Assembly (NCBI GenBank): GCA_018377375.1
Contig: JAGZZN010000002.1
Location: 6,547-70,546 of the forward strand
DNA length: 64,000 bases
Origin: Streptococcus parasanguinis
GTDB lineage: Bacteria; Bacillota; Bacilli; Lactobacillales; Streptococcaceae
Direction of reading: 5' to 3'
Part shown: positions 17,239-26,381 of the stretch, piece by piece
Layout: each line of letters opens with the position of its first letter
How positions within the stretch are numbered: the first letter of the stretch is position 1
The notes under the pieces: model-generated
Told to the model about the DNA's origin: nothing
What the model saw: only the letters and a program-made list of their open reading frames with translations
Database searches by the model: none
Position numbers and translations under genes: made by a program

Positions 17239-18222
17239 TCAGCCTTTGAGATTAGCCATCTGGAAGATCGGAATCACATAAGGAACAATAGACATCAGGA
17301 TAGTGAATAGCACGAAGAACCAGAACCAGAAGGAATCGAGGGCACGCTGCAAAACTCCCGGTTGAGGTTTATTGGCTTGAATATAAGCCTTGATAGCTGG
17401 CCATTTAGTCGCAAGAACCACTATCATCACAATGGAACCAATGGCTAAAACACCGATTTGGAGCCAATTCGCTAGTCCCTCATCCACATGATAGGCCACA
17501 TAATGCAAGCCTTGGGAAATGACAAAGTTATTGAAAATGTGATAGAAAATAGCCCACCAGATATTGTATTCAAAGGCAATGTAGCCAAATCCTAAACCGA
17601 TGATACTCGCAAAGAAGAGCTGATCAAAATTGGCATGGAAGAGTCCAAATAAGATAGCCGTCATAACAATGGCAAAGATTTTCCCGTAACGCTCCAAGCC
17701 TCGCAAGCCGGCCCCACGGAAGAAGAATTCCTCTGTGATAGGACCAAAAAATCCAGCATACAAGAGCATGGTCCATGATCGCTCAATCGTATCACCTAGA
17801 TCGGGTGTTGGAGAATGAAGGCCAATGGTCTCAAACATGCGCTCAATCACTTGTGTCATCACAGATGAAAAGACTTGAGAAAAGCCAAGAAAGGCGAGAA
17901 GAATAAAGAAGACTGAAAGAGTCATCTTACGTCCCTTGTGCTTAAGATCATATTTATAAAGGGCCTTCTTGCGATAGGCATTAAAGAGAAAGAGTCCAAT
18001 GGAAATAGAGATAAGGTAGGGAATACCAGCCCAAACATTCAGGGCATTGAGTTTTTCCGTTACTTGACTTGGATCTTTTCTGAGAGAGCCTGCTATGGTC
18101 AATCCAAGGAGGACTTCCCACAGGACGGTTACCAAGGTCATTACCAAGAGATAAATGGCAAGGGTCCCGGAATACCTTCCTATATCTTTTTTAGGGTCTA
18201 ATAATCGGTTGTATTGGTTCAT
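17239..18222 (-). CDS. CPBP (Abi) family intramembrane metalloprotease
   Basis: 327 residues with about eight hydrophobic helices. Family motifs are present: EEFFFRG (164-170; EExxxR), FGLFHAN (192-198) and HIFNN (228-232), the membrane-embedded glutamate/histidine site of Rce1/CPBP proteases. In Gram-positive bacteria such proteins act in bacteriocin maturation, self-immunity or surface-protein handling; no bacteriocin gene is adjacent, so the role is open. Start overlaps the end of the upstream gene by 4 bp (ATGA). Confidence 0.88.
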   Translation of the reverse strand: MNQYNRLLDPKKDIGRYSGTLAIYLLVMTLVTVLWEVLLGLTIAGSLRKDPSQVTEKLNALNVWAGIPYLISISIGLFLFNAYRKKALYKYDLKHKGRKMTLSVFFILLAFLGFSQVFSSVMTQVIERMFETIGLHSPTPDLGDTIERSWTMLLYAGFFGPITEEFFFRGAGLRGLERYGKIFAIVMTAILFGLFHANFDQLFFASIIGLGFGYIAFEYNIWWAIFYHIFNNFVISQGLHYVAYHVDEGLANWLQIGVLAIGSIVMIVVLATKWPAIKAYIQANKPQPGVLQRALDSFWFWFFVLFTILMSIVPYVIPIFQMANLKG

Positions 18223-18842
18223 TTCTTCCTCCTAGAAAATAGATAAAAACTCGCACACATTCCTTCGTATAAGACAAAGAAAATCAAAAAGGCATGCATA
18301 AAGTAGTCTTCTGGTAATGCAAGAATAATCGAATCCACGCGCGGATCAAAGAGCCAAGTATTGTCCCCAGCAAATAAGACCTGATGAAAAAGCGTAAAGA
18401 ATTGATCAAAACCAATTATAACAGTCATCACTGCAAGCACTACTGGTAAAACCATCATCCAAAAGAAGAGACTTCGGTACAAGGCCAGGTAGCCTTTTTT
18501 GACGACTGTCCGCATAAAATGGATAAAACCAGGTAGAGTGACCAAGAAAACGACCGTCACCAAATGAAACAGGTACTTGACAGCCTCAAAATGGTGCAAA
18601 CCATTTTTTGAAGAGGGGAATTGAGGCATCTTCAACACCCATTGAAAAGGATTGGTCAAATAGTTCATCAAGACATTAAAATTCTTCATGATGACTGAAG
18701 CCGAAAAACCAGTTCGACTTTGAATCCCCAACCAATGAATCTCCACGGGATAGAGGGCCCAAGCGAGAGCAATGGTGAGAAGAATCGTAGCTGACAAGAT
18801 AAAGAAAAATTGGTTTATTGATTTCAAACTTCTAAGCATCAA
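18219..18842 (-). CDS. TIGR01906-type (DUF1461) integral membrane protein
   Basis: 207 residues, four to five membrane helices, with an N-terminal [13 protein letters not shown] helix and a long outside loop, as in the streptococcal TIGR01906 family. Function unknown. Overlaps both neighbours (stop/ATG with the CPBP gene, 11 bp with the HAD gene), so it is a tightly coupled middle gene of the 20.3-17.2 kb operon. Confidence 0.78.
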   Translation of the reverse strand: MMLRSLKSINQFFFILSATILLTIALAWALYPVEIHWLGIQSRTGFSASVIMKNFNVLMNYLTNPFQWVLKMPQFPSSKNGLHHFEAVKYLFHLVTVVFLVTLPGFIHFMRTVVKKGYLALYRSLFFWMMVLPVVLAVMTVIIGFDQFFTLFHQVLFAGDNTWLFDPRVDSIILALPEDYFMHAFLIFFVLYEGMCASFYLFSRRKK

Positions 18843-19602
18843 AATCCCACTCCGCTAAACTGGAAACAACATGTGTCGGTGCAATTGGTAAGGTCGGCAC
18901 TTCTTCTGGTTTGGTAAAACCTGTCGTCACCAAAAGGGTTGGAATCCCATTGTCAATACCAGCACGAATATCTGTTAGATAATTATCCCCTACCATAACG
19001 ACTTCTTCTCTTTCAAACCCCAGATGTTCAATAGCCTTATCCATGATGATGGCCTTTGGTTTCCCAATGATCACTGGCTCGACCCGTGTCGCTGCTTCGA
19101 CAAGGGCAATCAGGGATCCTGCTCCTGGCATCAAGCCACGCTCTGTTGGAATGTTCAGGTCCGGATTGGTCCCAATAAAGTGCGCTCCTTTTTGAATCGC
19201 CAAGGTCGCAAGAGCAAACTTCTCATAATCCACTTGCCAATCCAGTCCAATCACCACATAATCAGGTGCTTCTTCATCCATGATATAGCCAGCTTCTTCA
19301 ATAGCATCTTTGAGCCCCGCTTCTCCGATCACATAGACCTTTTTGCCCAAATTTTGGTCATTCATGTAGTCAATGGTCGCAAGGGTAGCTGTATAGATAG
19401 TCGAAACTGGGGTTTCAATATTGAAATGAGTGGCCAGCATATCCCGAACAGTCTCTGGTGTGCGGGTTGTATTGTTGGTCACAAAGAGATAGGGAATCTC
19501 ACGCGCCTGCAGTTCATGAACAAAAGCTTCTCCTGCAGGAATTCGTGATTTTCCTTTGTAAATAGTGCCATCCAAATCAATCAAATAGCCCTTATAGTGC
19601 AT
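18832..19602 (-). CDS. HAD-superfamily phosphatase, NagD/TIGR01457 type
   Basis: 256 residues. Motif I DLDGTIY (Asp9, Asp11), motif [11 protein letters not shown], and motifs III/IV with IGKPKAIIM and [10 protein letters not shown], with a C2-type cap between them. Soluble haloacid-dehalogenase phosphatase acting on a small phosphorylated metabolite not identifiable here. In streptococci this gene commonly sits with TIGR01906 and acyl-ACP thioesterase genes, as here. Confidence 0.88.
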   Translation of the reverse strand: MHYKGYLIDLDGTIYKGKSRIPAGEAFVHELQAREIPYLFVTNNTTRTPETVRDMLATHFNIETPVSTIYTATLATIDYMNDQNLGKKVYVIGEAGLKDAIEEAGYIMDEEAPDYVVIGLDWQVDYEKFALATLAIQKGAHFIGTNPDLNIPTERGLMPGAGSLIALVEAATRVEPVIIGKPKAIIMDKAIEHLGFEREEVVMVGDNYLTDIRAGIDNGIPTLLVTTGFTKPEEVPTLPIAPTHVVSSLAEWDFDA

Positions 19603-20289
19603 TTATTCTTCCCTTTCTGTGTCAGCTTCTTCATGAAACTTCTCTGCATCGACTCGTCCACCAGAACCATATAAGAGCAATGCTCCAGCATAGAGGACAA
19701 ATTGTAACACCAAACCTGTAAAATTAATCCCTTGACTTCCCGATTGGGTGAACAAGAAGGATGCTACCATGAGGATCACAATGGTCAATAACAAGCCTAT
19801 CACGGTTGCCTGATCCACACTGATTTGATAAACCGTGCGTTTAGTGCTCCGATTTTTCCCGTCAGACTTAGTTTCTGGTTGCAAATTCTCCACAAAATCC
19901 GTCACCAAGGTCGCAGCGAGGCTGACTGTCGTGCTAAAGAGCACGCCTTGAGACAAGCGGCGATAGAAATTGGACCAGAAGGATCCTGATTGGCTAGTAA
20001 TCCCAATCGAGAAGATCATGACCGGTAAAAGAAAGGCCAAGGTGAAATGGATCCAGACCCGATACCAGCGTATATCTTCTCTTAAAAAGCGATTAAAACT
20101 CTCTAAATTCAAGCGATAGCGGAAAAATTTATAAATTTCCTCTACCAGGATGATGCCCAAAGCACAAAGAGTCAAGAGCCAATCTCCCAACATGTACAAA
20201 GGGTTCTTTTGACGCTTGGCATAGGCCACAACCCGTTTTTGATAGCTTTCAAGTTCCTGTTTTTTATTTTTTAATCTTCTACTTTCCAT
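19603..20289 (-). CDS. Unknown membrane protein with charged N-terminus
   Basis: 228 residues: a basic, Lys/Gln/Arg-rich start (residues 1-30), then about five hydrophobic helices (around 36-52, 78-95, 108-125, 160-180, 188-208) and an acidic tail. No recognised motif. It overlaps the thioesterase stop by 11 bp and ends one base before the HAD start, so it is translated as part of the same operon. A role in envelope lipid handling would be guesswork. Confidence 0.6.
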   Translation of the reverse strand: MESRRLKNKKQELESYQKRVVAYAKRQKNPLYMLGDWLLTLCALGIILVEEIYKFFRYRLNLESFNRFLREDIRWYRVWIHFTLAFLLPVMIFSIGITSQSGSFWSNFYRRLSQGVLFSTTVSLAATLVTDFVENLQPETKSDGKNRSTKRTVYQISVDQATVIGLLLTIVILMVASFLFTQSGSQGINFTGLVLQFVLYAGALLLYGSGGRVDAEKFHEEADTEREE

Positions 20290-21034
20290 AATTCCAACCC
20301 TTTTCTTCTACTTCTTCCCACTCAATTTCAGCTTGGGCATTGATCTGACTATCTGAAGTAATTTGGTGCTGAGTTTTCAAGCCCTCTTGTTCATATTGAG
20401 AGGTGATGAGACCTCCTGCTAGCACTTCTTTGACATATTTTAGATGAACTTTTTTAGGGATATGATGGGTCAAGAAGTCTGCTCCCATCACCTCAAAAAC
20501 CCAGTCCAAGTACTTGCTATTGTTGACATGTCCGTTCATATCCAAGTCGTAAAACCGAACCCGATATTCTTGTTCGACGCCGCCTTCTAATTCTTTGAAA
20601 CGGGGACCACGGAGCATGGTTTTTGAAAATTCAGAGTCAAAGGCATCCGTGATTTCACTCATAACAGGATGAACCTTGCGTGTATCACGATCCATCAAGA
20701 CAAAGGTCGCGACCATCTCAATGATAGTATTTCCTGCTTCATCCTTGATATTAAAGGCCCGGTAGCAGAAAAGTCGATTGTGACTCTTGGCATAGGTTTC
20801 GATAGTGATTTTCTCATCAAAAACAGGGAGACGCTCGATCTTCATATTGTAATCCGTGATAATCCAGACTAGATTGTAGTTCTCTAAAATGTACATATCA
20901 CTCATACCCAGCTCAATCGATTGCATGCCCGATACCTGTAAAGACAGCAAGATCAATTGGGGAATCTTAATATAACCATTGACATCGCTCATATCAAACG
21001 GAATTTTCATGCTGTATTCAAATGTTTTTGCCAT
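20279..21034 (-). CDS. Acyl-ACP thioesterase (FatA/FatB-like)
   Basis: 251 residues with two tandem hot-dog domains. The N-terminal FDMSDVNGYIKIPQL helix and the second-domain VRFYDLDMNGHVNNSKYLDW (about 150-169) contain the Asn/His catalytic region of bacterial acyl-ACP thioesterases. It releases fatty acids from acyl carrier protein in the cytoplasm. Three bp behind hemW on the same strand, so co-transcription is likely. Confidence 0.9.
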   Translation of the reverse strand: MAKTFEYSMKIPFDMSDVNGYIKIPQLILLSLQVSGMQSIELGMSDMYILENYNLVWIITDYNMKIERLPVFDEKITIETYAKSHNRLFCYRAFNIKDEAGNTIIEMVATFVLMDRDTRKVHPVMSEITDAFDSEFSKTMLRGPRFKELEGGVEQEYRVRFYDLDMNGHVNNSKYLDWVFEVMGADFLTHHIPKKVHLKYVKEVLAGGLITSQYEQEGLKTQHQITSDSQINAQAEIEWEEVEEKGWNYGK

Positions 21035-21037
21035 TTT

Positions 21038-22168
21038 CTACTCCAAAATAAACTTCTCTGCTACAGTGTCTCCTAAAAAGAGACCTTTCTTGGTCATTCG
21101 TACAATGTCCTTGTCAGGGACCAAAAGTCCCTGCTGGATCAATTCCTCAACCACCGGTCCATATTGTTGGTCAAAATTCACACCAAATTTTTCTTCAAAA
21201 CGCTTCTTGGAAACGCCTGTTTTCTTACGTAGTCCTAGAAACATCTCTTCTTCCATCATTTCTGTCTGAGTCAGATGCTCTTCTTGGACACGCGCATTTC
21301 CCTCTTCGACAGCTTGCATATAGTGACGAATGGGGCCATGATTCTTGTAGCGAATCCCATCGACATAGCCGGATGCACCAGCTCCCAGACCATAATACTC
21401 AGCATTGTCCCAATACATGAGATTGTGTCGACTTTCAAAACCAGGCTTGGAGAAATTAGAAATTTCGTAATGCTCAAAGCCCGCTCGCTCCAACTCCTGA
21501 ATAATGTATTCAAACATCTCTGCTTCCAACTCCTCTTTTGGTAGAGGAAGCTTGCCCCGTCTCATGCGATTCATAAAGACTGTGTGATTCTCCAGAATCA
21601 AGCTATAAAGACTCATGTGGGGAATGTCAAGGGCACGAGCCTTCGCAACATTCTCTTTGACCTGGTCCATGGTTTGTGTCGGAAGCGCATAGATGAGGTC
21701 GATCGAAATATTGTCAAAACCAGCCAGCTTCAGACGGTCGATATTGTCATAAATATCCTGCTCTTGATGGCTCCGACCGATCTTCTTGAGCAAGCGATTA
21801 TCAAAGGTCTGCACGCCCAATGAAACCCGATTAACTGGCGAATCCTTCAAGACCGCAATCTTATCCGGATCCAAATCACCAGGATTGACCTCGATCGTCA
21901 GCTCTTCCATCTGAGACAGATCAAGCGACTTGGTCAGCTCCTTGAGCAGATAGGCTAGCTGATCCGCAGTTAGAGCTGTCGGTGTCCCACCCCCAATATA
22001 GAGAGTCCGTAGGTTTGTGATTTCTTCCCGACGAAATTCTTGGATCAAATGCTCCAAATAGGCATCGACTGGTTGGTTCTTAATAAAGACCTTCGAAAAA
22101 TCACAATAAAAACAAATCTGGGTACAAAATGGGATGTGGACATAAGCGGACGTTGGTTTTGTATGCAT
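21038..22168 (-). CDS. hemW: HemW-type radical SAM heme chaperone
   Basis: 376 residues from ATG 22168. AYVHIPFCTQICFYCDF carries the Cys15-x3-Cys19-x2-Cys22 [4Fe-4S]-SAM motif; GGGTPTALTADQL and VNPGDLDPDK are typical of the HemN/HemW group, but it lacks the N-terminal residues of true coproporphyrinogen dehydrogenase. Streptococci lack heme synthesis, which favours a heme chaperone over HemN. The open frame extends 36 codons further but through the promoter. The -10 lies so close to this ATG that the mRNA may be leaderless. Confidence 0.88.
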   Translation of the reverse strand: MHTKPTSAYVHIPFCTQICFYCDFSKVFIKNQPVDAYLEHLIQEFRREEITNLRTLYIGGGTPTALTADQLAYLLKELTKSLDLSQMEELTIEVNPGDLDPDKIAVLKDSPVNRVSLGVQTFDNRLLKKIGRSHQEQDIYDNIDRLKLAGFDNISIDLIYALPTQTMDQVKENVAKARALDIPHMSLYSLILENHTVFMNRMRRGKLPLPKEELEAEMFEYIIQELERAGFEHYEISNFSKPGFESRHNLMYWDNAEYYGLGAGASGYVDGIRYKNHGPIRHYMQAVEEGNARVQEEHLTQTEMMEEEMFLGLRKKTGVSKKRFEEKFGVNFDQQYGPVVEELIQQGLLVPDKDIVRMTKKGLFLGDTVAEKFILE

Positions 22169-22175
22169 ACCTTTA

Positions 22176-22184
22176 ATTATACCA
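22176..22184 (-). promoter_or_regulatory. Extended -10 promoter of hemW, 7 nt from the start codon
   Basis: Minus strand TGG-TATAAT (22184-22176) followed by TAAAGGT and ATG 22168. The expected transcription start falls at or within 2 nt of the ATG. No convincing -35. Confidence 0.55.
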
Positions 22185-22235
22185 TAAAATCCCCCCGAGT
22201 CCGAAAAGAAAAGGGAATAAGAAGCAAGGAATTCC

Positions 22236-22264
22236 TTGACAATAACGAATAAAAGGAATAGAAT
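22236..22264 (+). promoter_or_regulatory. Sigma-A promoter of the ABC-F leader
   Basis: Consensus TTGACA (22236-22241), 17-bp spacer, TAGAAT (22259-22264). It starts a leader of about 215 nt before the ABC-F gene at 22487. Confidence 0.85.
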
Positions 22265-22294
22265 AAATCTAATCATATTCGGAGGTAAGGAGAT

Positions 22295-22306
22295 ATGAAC
22301 AACTAA
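22295..22306 (+). CDS. Three-codon leader ORF (MNN-stop) of the ABC-F attenuator
   Basis: ATGAACAACTAA is preceded by GGAGGTAAGGAGAT, one of the strongest ribosome-binding sites in the window. So short an ORF with so good a start has no product role. It fits a ribosome-stalling sensor as described for antibiotic-inducible ABC-F and methylase genes. It lies about 24 nt into the transcript and ends 7 nt before the first attenuator arm (22314). Confidence 0.7.
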   Translation: MNN

Positions 22307-22465
22307 GTTTCGTTAAATAAAATACTTTATTTAGTGGACTGCTTGTTCTATCTCTTTTTATGTACCCTCTCGCCTATTCTCCAACCATTTGTTGGCTAAA
22401 TAAGGTTTTTTTCTGCTTGGGTTCCACATGAATACAGCTCTACTAAATAAGTAGAGCTATTTTTT
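22307..22465 (+). promoter_or_regulatory. Transcription attenuator upstream of the ABC-F gene
   Basis: Arm 1 TAAATAAA (22314-22321) pairs perfectly with arm 2 TTTATTTA (22326-22333) across a 4-nt loop. The terminator stem AGCTCTACT/AGTAGAGCT (22436-22444 and 22450-22458) is followed by six T's. Arm 2 with its flanks (ACTTTATTTAGT) can instead pair with ACTAAATAAGT in the terminator's stem and loop, and with CTAAATAAGG (22396-22405). A ribosome stalled on the leader ORF would mask arm 1, free arm 2 and prevent the terminator. The stems are seen; the switching is inference. Confidence 0.7.
22436..22465 (+). terminator. Leader terminator before the ABC-F gene
   Basis: Nine-bp perfect stem AGCTCTACT/AGTAGAGCT, loop AAATA, then A and TTTTTT, only 21 bp before the ABC-F ATG. 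Its place in front of a gene with no gene before it marks it as regulatory. Confidence 0.85.
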
Positions 22466-22486
22466 GTCCCAGTAGAAAGGAATCTT

Positions 22487-24010
22487 ATGCTAAAACTATC
22501 CCACCTCACTATCCGACATACAAAAGATTTACGAGATCTGGTTCAAGATCTGTCCCTGACTATTCATGAAGGAGAAAAAGTTGCCATTATTGGCGAAGAA
22601 GGGAATGGAAAATCTTCCTTGCTTCAGGTCCTTATGTCCCCAAAATCTCTACCAGATTATCTGACCATAGAAGGAGAAATAACCACTAATTTTCACTCCT
22701 ATGCCTATATTCCCCAGACTTTGCCGGAAGCATTGAAGAGAAAAACCTTGGAAGAATATTTTTTTGGAGAGGACGAGCTAGACTATGCCACCCTCTACAG
22801 ACTGGCAGATCAATTGCATTTTAATAGCGAGCGCTTTGCAAGCGATCAAGCTATCGGAAGTCTATCTGGAGGAGAAGCCCTCAAAGTCCAACTGCTTCAC
22901 GAACTTTGTTATCCTCATGAATTGCTATTTTTAGATGAACCTTCAAATGATCTGGATTTGGAGACCTTGGATTGGCTCCAGCAGATGATCCAAACGAGTC
23001 CCCAAGCCATAATATTTATTTCCCATCATGAAGATTTTTTGACTCAGACGGCGGATACCATCATTCACCTCAGACAGATCAAACACCGCAAGGAGGCTGA
23101 AACCATCGTGGAGCACCTAGGCTATCAAGACTACAGTAGCCAGAGGGAACAACAATTTAAGCAACAGTCTCAGCAAGCGGCCAACGATCAACGAGCCTAC
23201 CAAAAAACAATGGAGAAGCACCGTCGCGTCCGTCAGCAAGTCCAAACTTCCTTACGAAATACCAAAGATAGCACTGCTGGACGTCTCCTGGCAAAGAAAA
23301 TGAAGTCCCTCCTCTCACAAGAAAAGCGCTACGAGCGAGAATTCCAATCCATGACTTCCCAACCCTATGATGAGGAAATCATCAATCTGCATTTTCCTTC
23401 CCTCACTCCCTTGTCTCCTCAAAAACGTGTCCTTCTCTTAGATCAAGAAGAGCTCGCAATTGGGGATCGTGTCCTAGTCAAGAACCTCTCCCTCACTCTT
23501 CAAGGGCAGGATAAGATAGGGATTATCGGTTCCAACGGTGTAGGGAAATCCACTTTCCTAAAAATGATCTGGGAGATTTTACAGAATAATGAGAGTATCC
23601 GCACTGCCTATATGCCTCAAGATTACACTGAACGCCTTCCTTTGACTCAGACACCGGTTCAATTTCTACAGCATTCAGGCGATCGCGAAGAAATCAACAC
23701 CATTCAATTGCATTTAGCCTCCCTCAACTTTACTTATTCTGAAATGCACCATCCTATCTCTGAACTTTCTGGTGGCCAGCAAGGCAAACTCTTTCTCCTT
23801 CAATTAGTGCTTACAAGTCCCCAGTTTCTGCTCTTGGACGAGCCTACTCGCAATTTTTCTCCCACTTCCCAACCAGAAATTCGTCGCCTATTCGCAGACT
23901 ACCCAGGCGGACTGGTTACAGTATCCCACGATCGGACCTTCCTCAAAGAAGTCTGCCAAAAAATCTATCGTCTGACTGAAAATGGTTTGGTAGAAATAGA
24001 GTCGCTCTAA
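22487..24010 (+). CDS. ABC-F protein, probable ribosome-protection (antibiotic resistance) type
   Basis: 507 residues: two ABC ATPase domains and no membrane segment. Walker A motifs GEEGNGKSS (36-44) and GSNGVGKST; signatures LSGGE and LSGGQQGK; Walker B LLFLDEPSNDLDL and LLLDEPTRNFSPTS. A charged Gln/Arg-rich interdomain linker (about 205-295) would reach into the ribosome. The second site reads TRNFSPTS where many ABC-F proteins have TNHLD, a trait I associate with Vga/Lmo0919-type resistance proteins. Such proteins displace lincosamides, pleuromutilins or streptogramins from the 50S peptidyl-transferase centre. It is the only plus-strand gene for about 38 kb and sits behind an attenuator, which supports inducible resistance. 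The drug spectrum cannot be read. Confidence 0.85.
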   Translation: MLKLSHLTIRHTKDLRDLVQDLSLTIHEGEKVAIIGEEGNGKSSLLQVLMSPKSLPDYLTIEGEITTNFHSYAYIPQTLPEALKRKTLEEYFFGEDELDYATLYRLADQLHFNSERFASDQAIGSLSGGEALKVQLLHELCYPHELLFLDEPSNDLDLETLDWLQQMIQTSPQAIIFISHHEDFLTQTADTIIHLRQIKHRKEAETIVEHLGYQDYSSQREQQFKQQSQQAANDQRAYQKTMEKHRRVRQQVQTSLRNTKDSTAGRLLAKKMKSLLSQEKRYEREFQSMTSQPYDEEIINLHFPSLTPLSPQKRVLLLDQEELAIGDRVLVKNLSLTLQGQDKIGIIGSNGVGKSTFLKMIWEILQNNESIRTAYMPQDYTERLPLTQTPVQFLQHSGDREEINTIQLHLASLNFTYSEMHHPISELSGGQQGKLFLLQLVLTSPQFLLLDEPTRNFSPTSQPEIRRLFADYPGGLVTVSHDRTFLKEVCQKIYRLTENGLVEIESL

Positions 24011-24013
24011 CGT

Positions 24014-24042
24014 AAAAAAGATTGGCCAAAACCAATCTTTTA
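24014..24042 (+). terminator. Bidirectional terminator after the ABC-F gene
   Basis: AAAAGATTGG / CCAATCTTTT, 10-bp stem flanked by A's and T's, immediately after the stop codon. Confidence 0.85.
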
Positions 24043-24043
24043 A

Positions 24044-24202
24044 ATTGAAAATGAACTCCTCTTAGAAACTTTCCTTAGGTGAGAACGGACGTCAGCGAAC
24101 TTCATAGAAGTTCCATGACTAATTATTGAGCCTAAGGTCTCAATAATTCCGAGTGCCTGAAACCATTAAGTTTCAGGCACTCTTTCTCACGGTGGAAAGT
24201 TT
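24044..24202 (-). repeat. Hairpin-rich intergenic repeat, family 1, copy 2 (inverted)
   Basis: AAACTTTCC (24066-24074) to GGAAAGTTT (24194-24202), with internal GTGAG/CTCAC, the hairpins GAACTTC/GAAGTTC and AGTGCCTGAAAC/GTTTCAGGCACT, and the tail GAACTCCTCTTAG outside the left repeat. Inverted relative to the copy at 3353-3511. It lies between the convergent ABC-F and proC genes; the rest of the 290-bp gap holds nothing I recognise. Confidence 0.8.
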
Positions 24203-24304
24203 CAATAGAGGATTGGATAATTCTTGATTTGTTAGACTTGTTAGATTTGTTTGAAAGAACAGTTTGTCAACGTTCTCCAAACTTGGTTTTGACCAATTTT
24301 TTAT

Positions 24305-25120
24305 CTAATTTTGTCCTGCCTCTTTTCCCATTTCCTGGGTGCGTTTATAGGCTGCTTCCACTCCTGCAATGATATTGCCTCGTAGGCCGACTTGTTCTAA
24401 GCGGTTGACTCCTGCGATGGTAGACCCACCTGGGCTACAAACTGCATCCTTCAAGATTCCAGGATGTTGCCCCGTCTCTAAGACCATACTGGCGGCCCCT
24501 TTGAAAGTCTGGGCCGCCATCTGCAAGGCTTGCTCTCGAGTAAGCCCTAAGCTCACTCCTGCATCTGCCATGGCTTCGATCATCTGATAGACAAAGGCTG
24601 GACCACAGCCTGCAACAGCAGTTGCAGGATCCATCAATTTTTCTTCGATTTCGTAGAGGGCTCCAGCTTCTCCTAAGAGCTGTTTGACTTGGGCTAGTTG
24701 CTGGTCTGTCACTGCTTGGGAGCGGGTCAGACTGATGACACCTTGACCAATGGCTACGGGCGTATTAGGCATGATGCGGATGAGCCCCAGCCGCTCATTT
24801 TTAACTACACTTGCCATTTGCTTCAGTTCCAGACCTGCTGCCATAGAAACCAACAGGAGATTGGAACGTTGGCCCAAAATGTCCTGGTACTCTTCAAGTA
24901 AAGGGCTGATTTGGTAGGGTTTGACACCTAAGAAGATGACCTCCGCCTCTTGAAAGACTTGTTCAAGATCAGATGCTGTTCCCCCATATTGGCTGATAAA
25001 CTCTTCCACCTTTTGTGGGGAACGATTGACCAAGAGCAGGTCTGTGCTAGCCACTTCTTTTGCGACCGCTTTGGCCAGACTAGCTCCCATATTTCCAAGA
25101 CCGATAAATGCTACTTTCAT
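24305..25120 (-). CDS. proC: Pyrroline-5-carboxylate reductase
   Basis: 271 residues; last step of proline synthesis. N-terminal Rossmann motif FIGLGNMGASLAKA, RIMPNTPVAIGQG in the middle and the C-terminal signature SPGGSTIAGVNRLE. Third gene of proBAC, 3 bp after proA. Confidence 0.96.
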   Translation of the reverse strand: MKVAFIGLGNMGASLAKAVAKEVASTDLLLVNRSPQKVEEFISQYGGTASDLEQVFQEAEVIFLGVKPYQISPLLEEYQDILGQRSNLLLVSMAAGLELKQMASVVKNERLGLIRIMPNTPVAIGQGVISLTRSQAVTDQQLAQVKQLLGEAGALYEIEEKLMDPATAVAGCGPAFVYQMIEAMADAGVSLGLTREQALQMAAQTFKGAASMVLETGQHPGILKDAVCSPGGSTIAGVNRLEQVGLRGNIIAGVEAAYKRTQEMGKEAGQN

Positions 25121-25123
25121 GAC

Positions 25124-26371
25124 TTACCTCACTTGACCATTTCCACTGACGATATACTTGTAACTGGTCATCTCCCGCAGTCCCATTGGTCCACGCGCAT
25201 GGAGTTTTTGGGTCGAGATCCCCATTTCACAACCTAGGCCAAATTGTCCCCCATCTGTAAAGCGTGTAGACGCATTGACATAAACGGCTGCTGAATCTAC
25301 TTGCTTGGTAAAATAAGCGGCTGTCTCAGGATTTTCAGTGACAATGGCATCTGAATGATGGGTGCTGTGGGCTTCTATGTGGCCTACCGCTTCCTCGACT
25401 CCATCAACAACCTTGACTGCCAATATATAATCTAAAAATTCAGTATCAAAATCCTGCTCCTGCGCTGCTTTCCCCGAAATGATAGCCTGTGCGTCCTCAT
25501 CTAGGCGCAACTCAACCGATCTTTCCCGCTCATCCACTAAGCGCACTTTGACCAAGGGCAAGAAATCAGACGCGATCGCTCGATCGACCAACAAGACCTC
25601 CATGGCGTTGCAGACAGACGGCCGACTGGTCTTGGCATTTTCAATAATCGCTAGGGCTTTCTGGAAGTCAGCCTCCTTGTCCACATAGACATGAACAATT
25701 CCAGTTCCTGTCTCGATCACGGGGACAATGGCATTTTCAACCACTGCTTGGATCAAGCCAGCACCACCTCGTGGAATGAGCAAGTCCAGATAGCCCTTGG
25801 CCTTCATCATAGCAAGGCTGGAAGCTCGACTCGTATCTTGGATCAATTGGAGAAGGTCTGGATTGAGTCCGGCTTCTTCCAATCCACCCTTGAGTGCGGT
25901 CACGATCGCTTGGGCAGAATGAAAGGCATCCCTTCCAGTACGAAGAACCACTGCATTTCCACTCTTGATGGCAAGCACTGCAGCGTCTGACGTTACATTT
26001 GGACGGCTTTCATAAATGATCCCAATGACGCCCATGGCGACTCGAACTTTCTGGATTTCAAGGCCATTTTCCAAAACTTCAGTATCCAGCACTTCCCCAA
26101 TCGGATCTGGCAGATCGATTAAAGCACGGATCCCTTGTGCCATCCCTTCAATCCGCTCTTGATCAAGAAAGAGGCGATCTAGCATGACTTCAGAGATCTT
26201 CCCGCGTGCCGCTTCCATATCGATTTGATTGGCTACTAAAATGGCTTCAGTCGCTTTCAAAAGCTGGCTAGCCATGGCCTCCAAAGCCTGATTTTTAAGA
26301 GCTGTACTGGCTGTATTGATGCTTTTCTTAGCTGATCTCGCTAAGGCTAATTGTTCTTGTGTTATTCCCAT
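25124..26371 (-). CDS. proA: Gamma-glutamyl phosphate reductase
   Basis: 415 residues from ATG 26371 (GAGGAAAACGT upstream); a 12-codon extension overlaps proB and is rejected. Aldehyde-dehydrogenase-like fold: [11 protein letters not shown], catalytic-Cys region [11 protein letters not shown] and C-terminal [13 protein letters not shown]. Reduces glutamyl-5-phosphate to the semialdehyde in proline synthesis. Second gene of proBAC. Confidence 0.96.
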   Translation of the reverse strand: MGITQEQLALARSAKKSINTASTALKNQALEAMASQLLKATEAILVANQIDMEAARGKISEVMLDRLFLDQERIEGMAQGIRALIDLPDPIGEVLDTEVLENGLEIQKVRVAMGVIGIIYESRPNVTSDAAVLAIKSGNAVVLRTGRDAFHSAQAIVTALKGGLEEAGLNPDLLQLIQDTSRASSLAMMKAKGYLDLLIPRGGAGLIQAVVENAIVPVIETGTGIVHVYVDKEADFQKALAIIENAKTSRPSVCNAMEVLLVDRAIASDFLPLVKVRLVDERERSVELRLDEDAQAIISGKAAQEQDFDTEFLDYILAVKVVDGVEEAVGHIEAHSTHHSDAIVTENPETAAYFTKQVDSAAVYVNASTRFTDGGQFGLGCEMGISTQKLHARGPMGLREMTSYKYIVSGNGQVR

Positions 26372-26381
26372 ACGTTTTCCT

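Noticed and set aside
21584..21823. 79-codon and similar frames antisense to hemW
   Set aside because: No start signals; fall wholly within the conserved radical-SAM coding sequence.
22169..22276. 36-codon N-terminal extension of hemW
   Set aside because: Crosses the hemW promoter and the divergent ABC-F promoter; HemW proteins begin near the AYVHIPFC motif.
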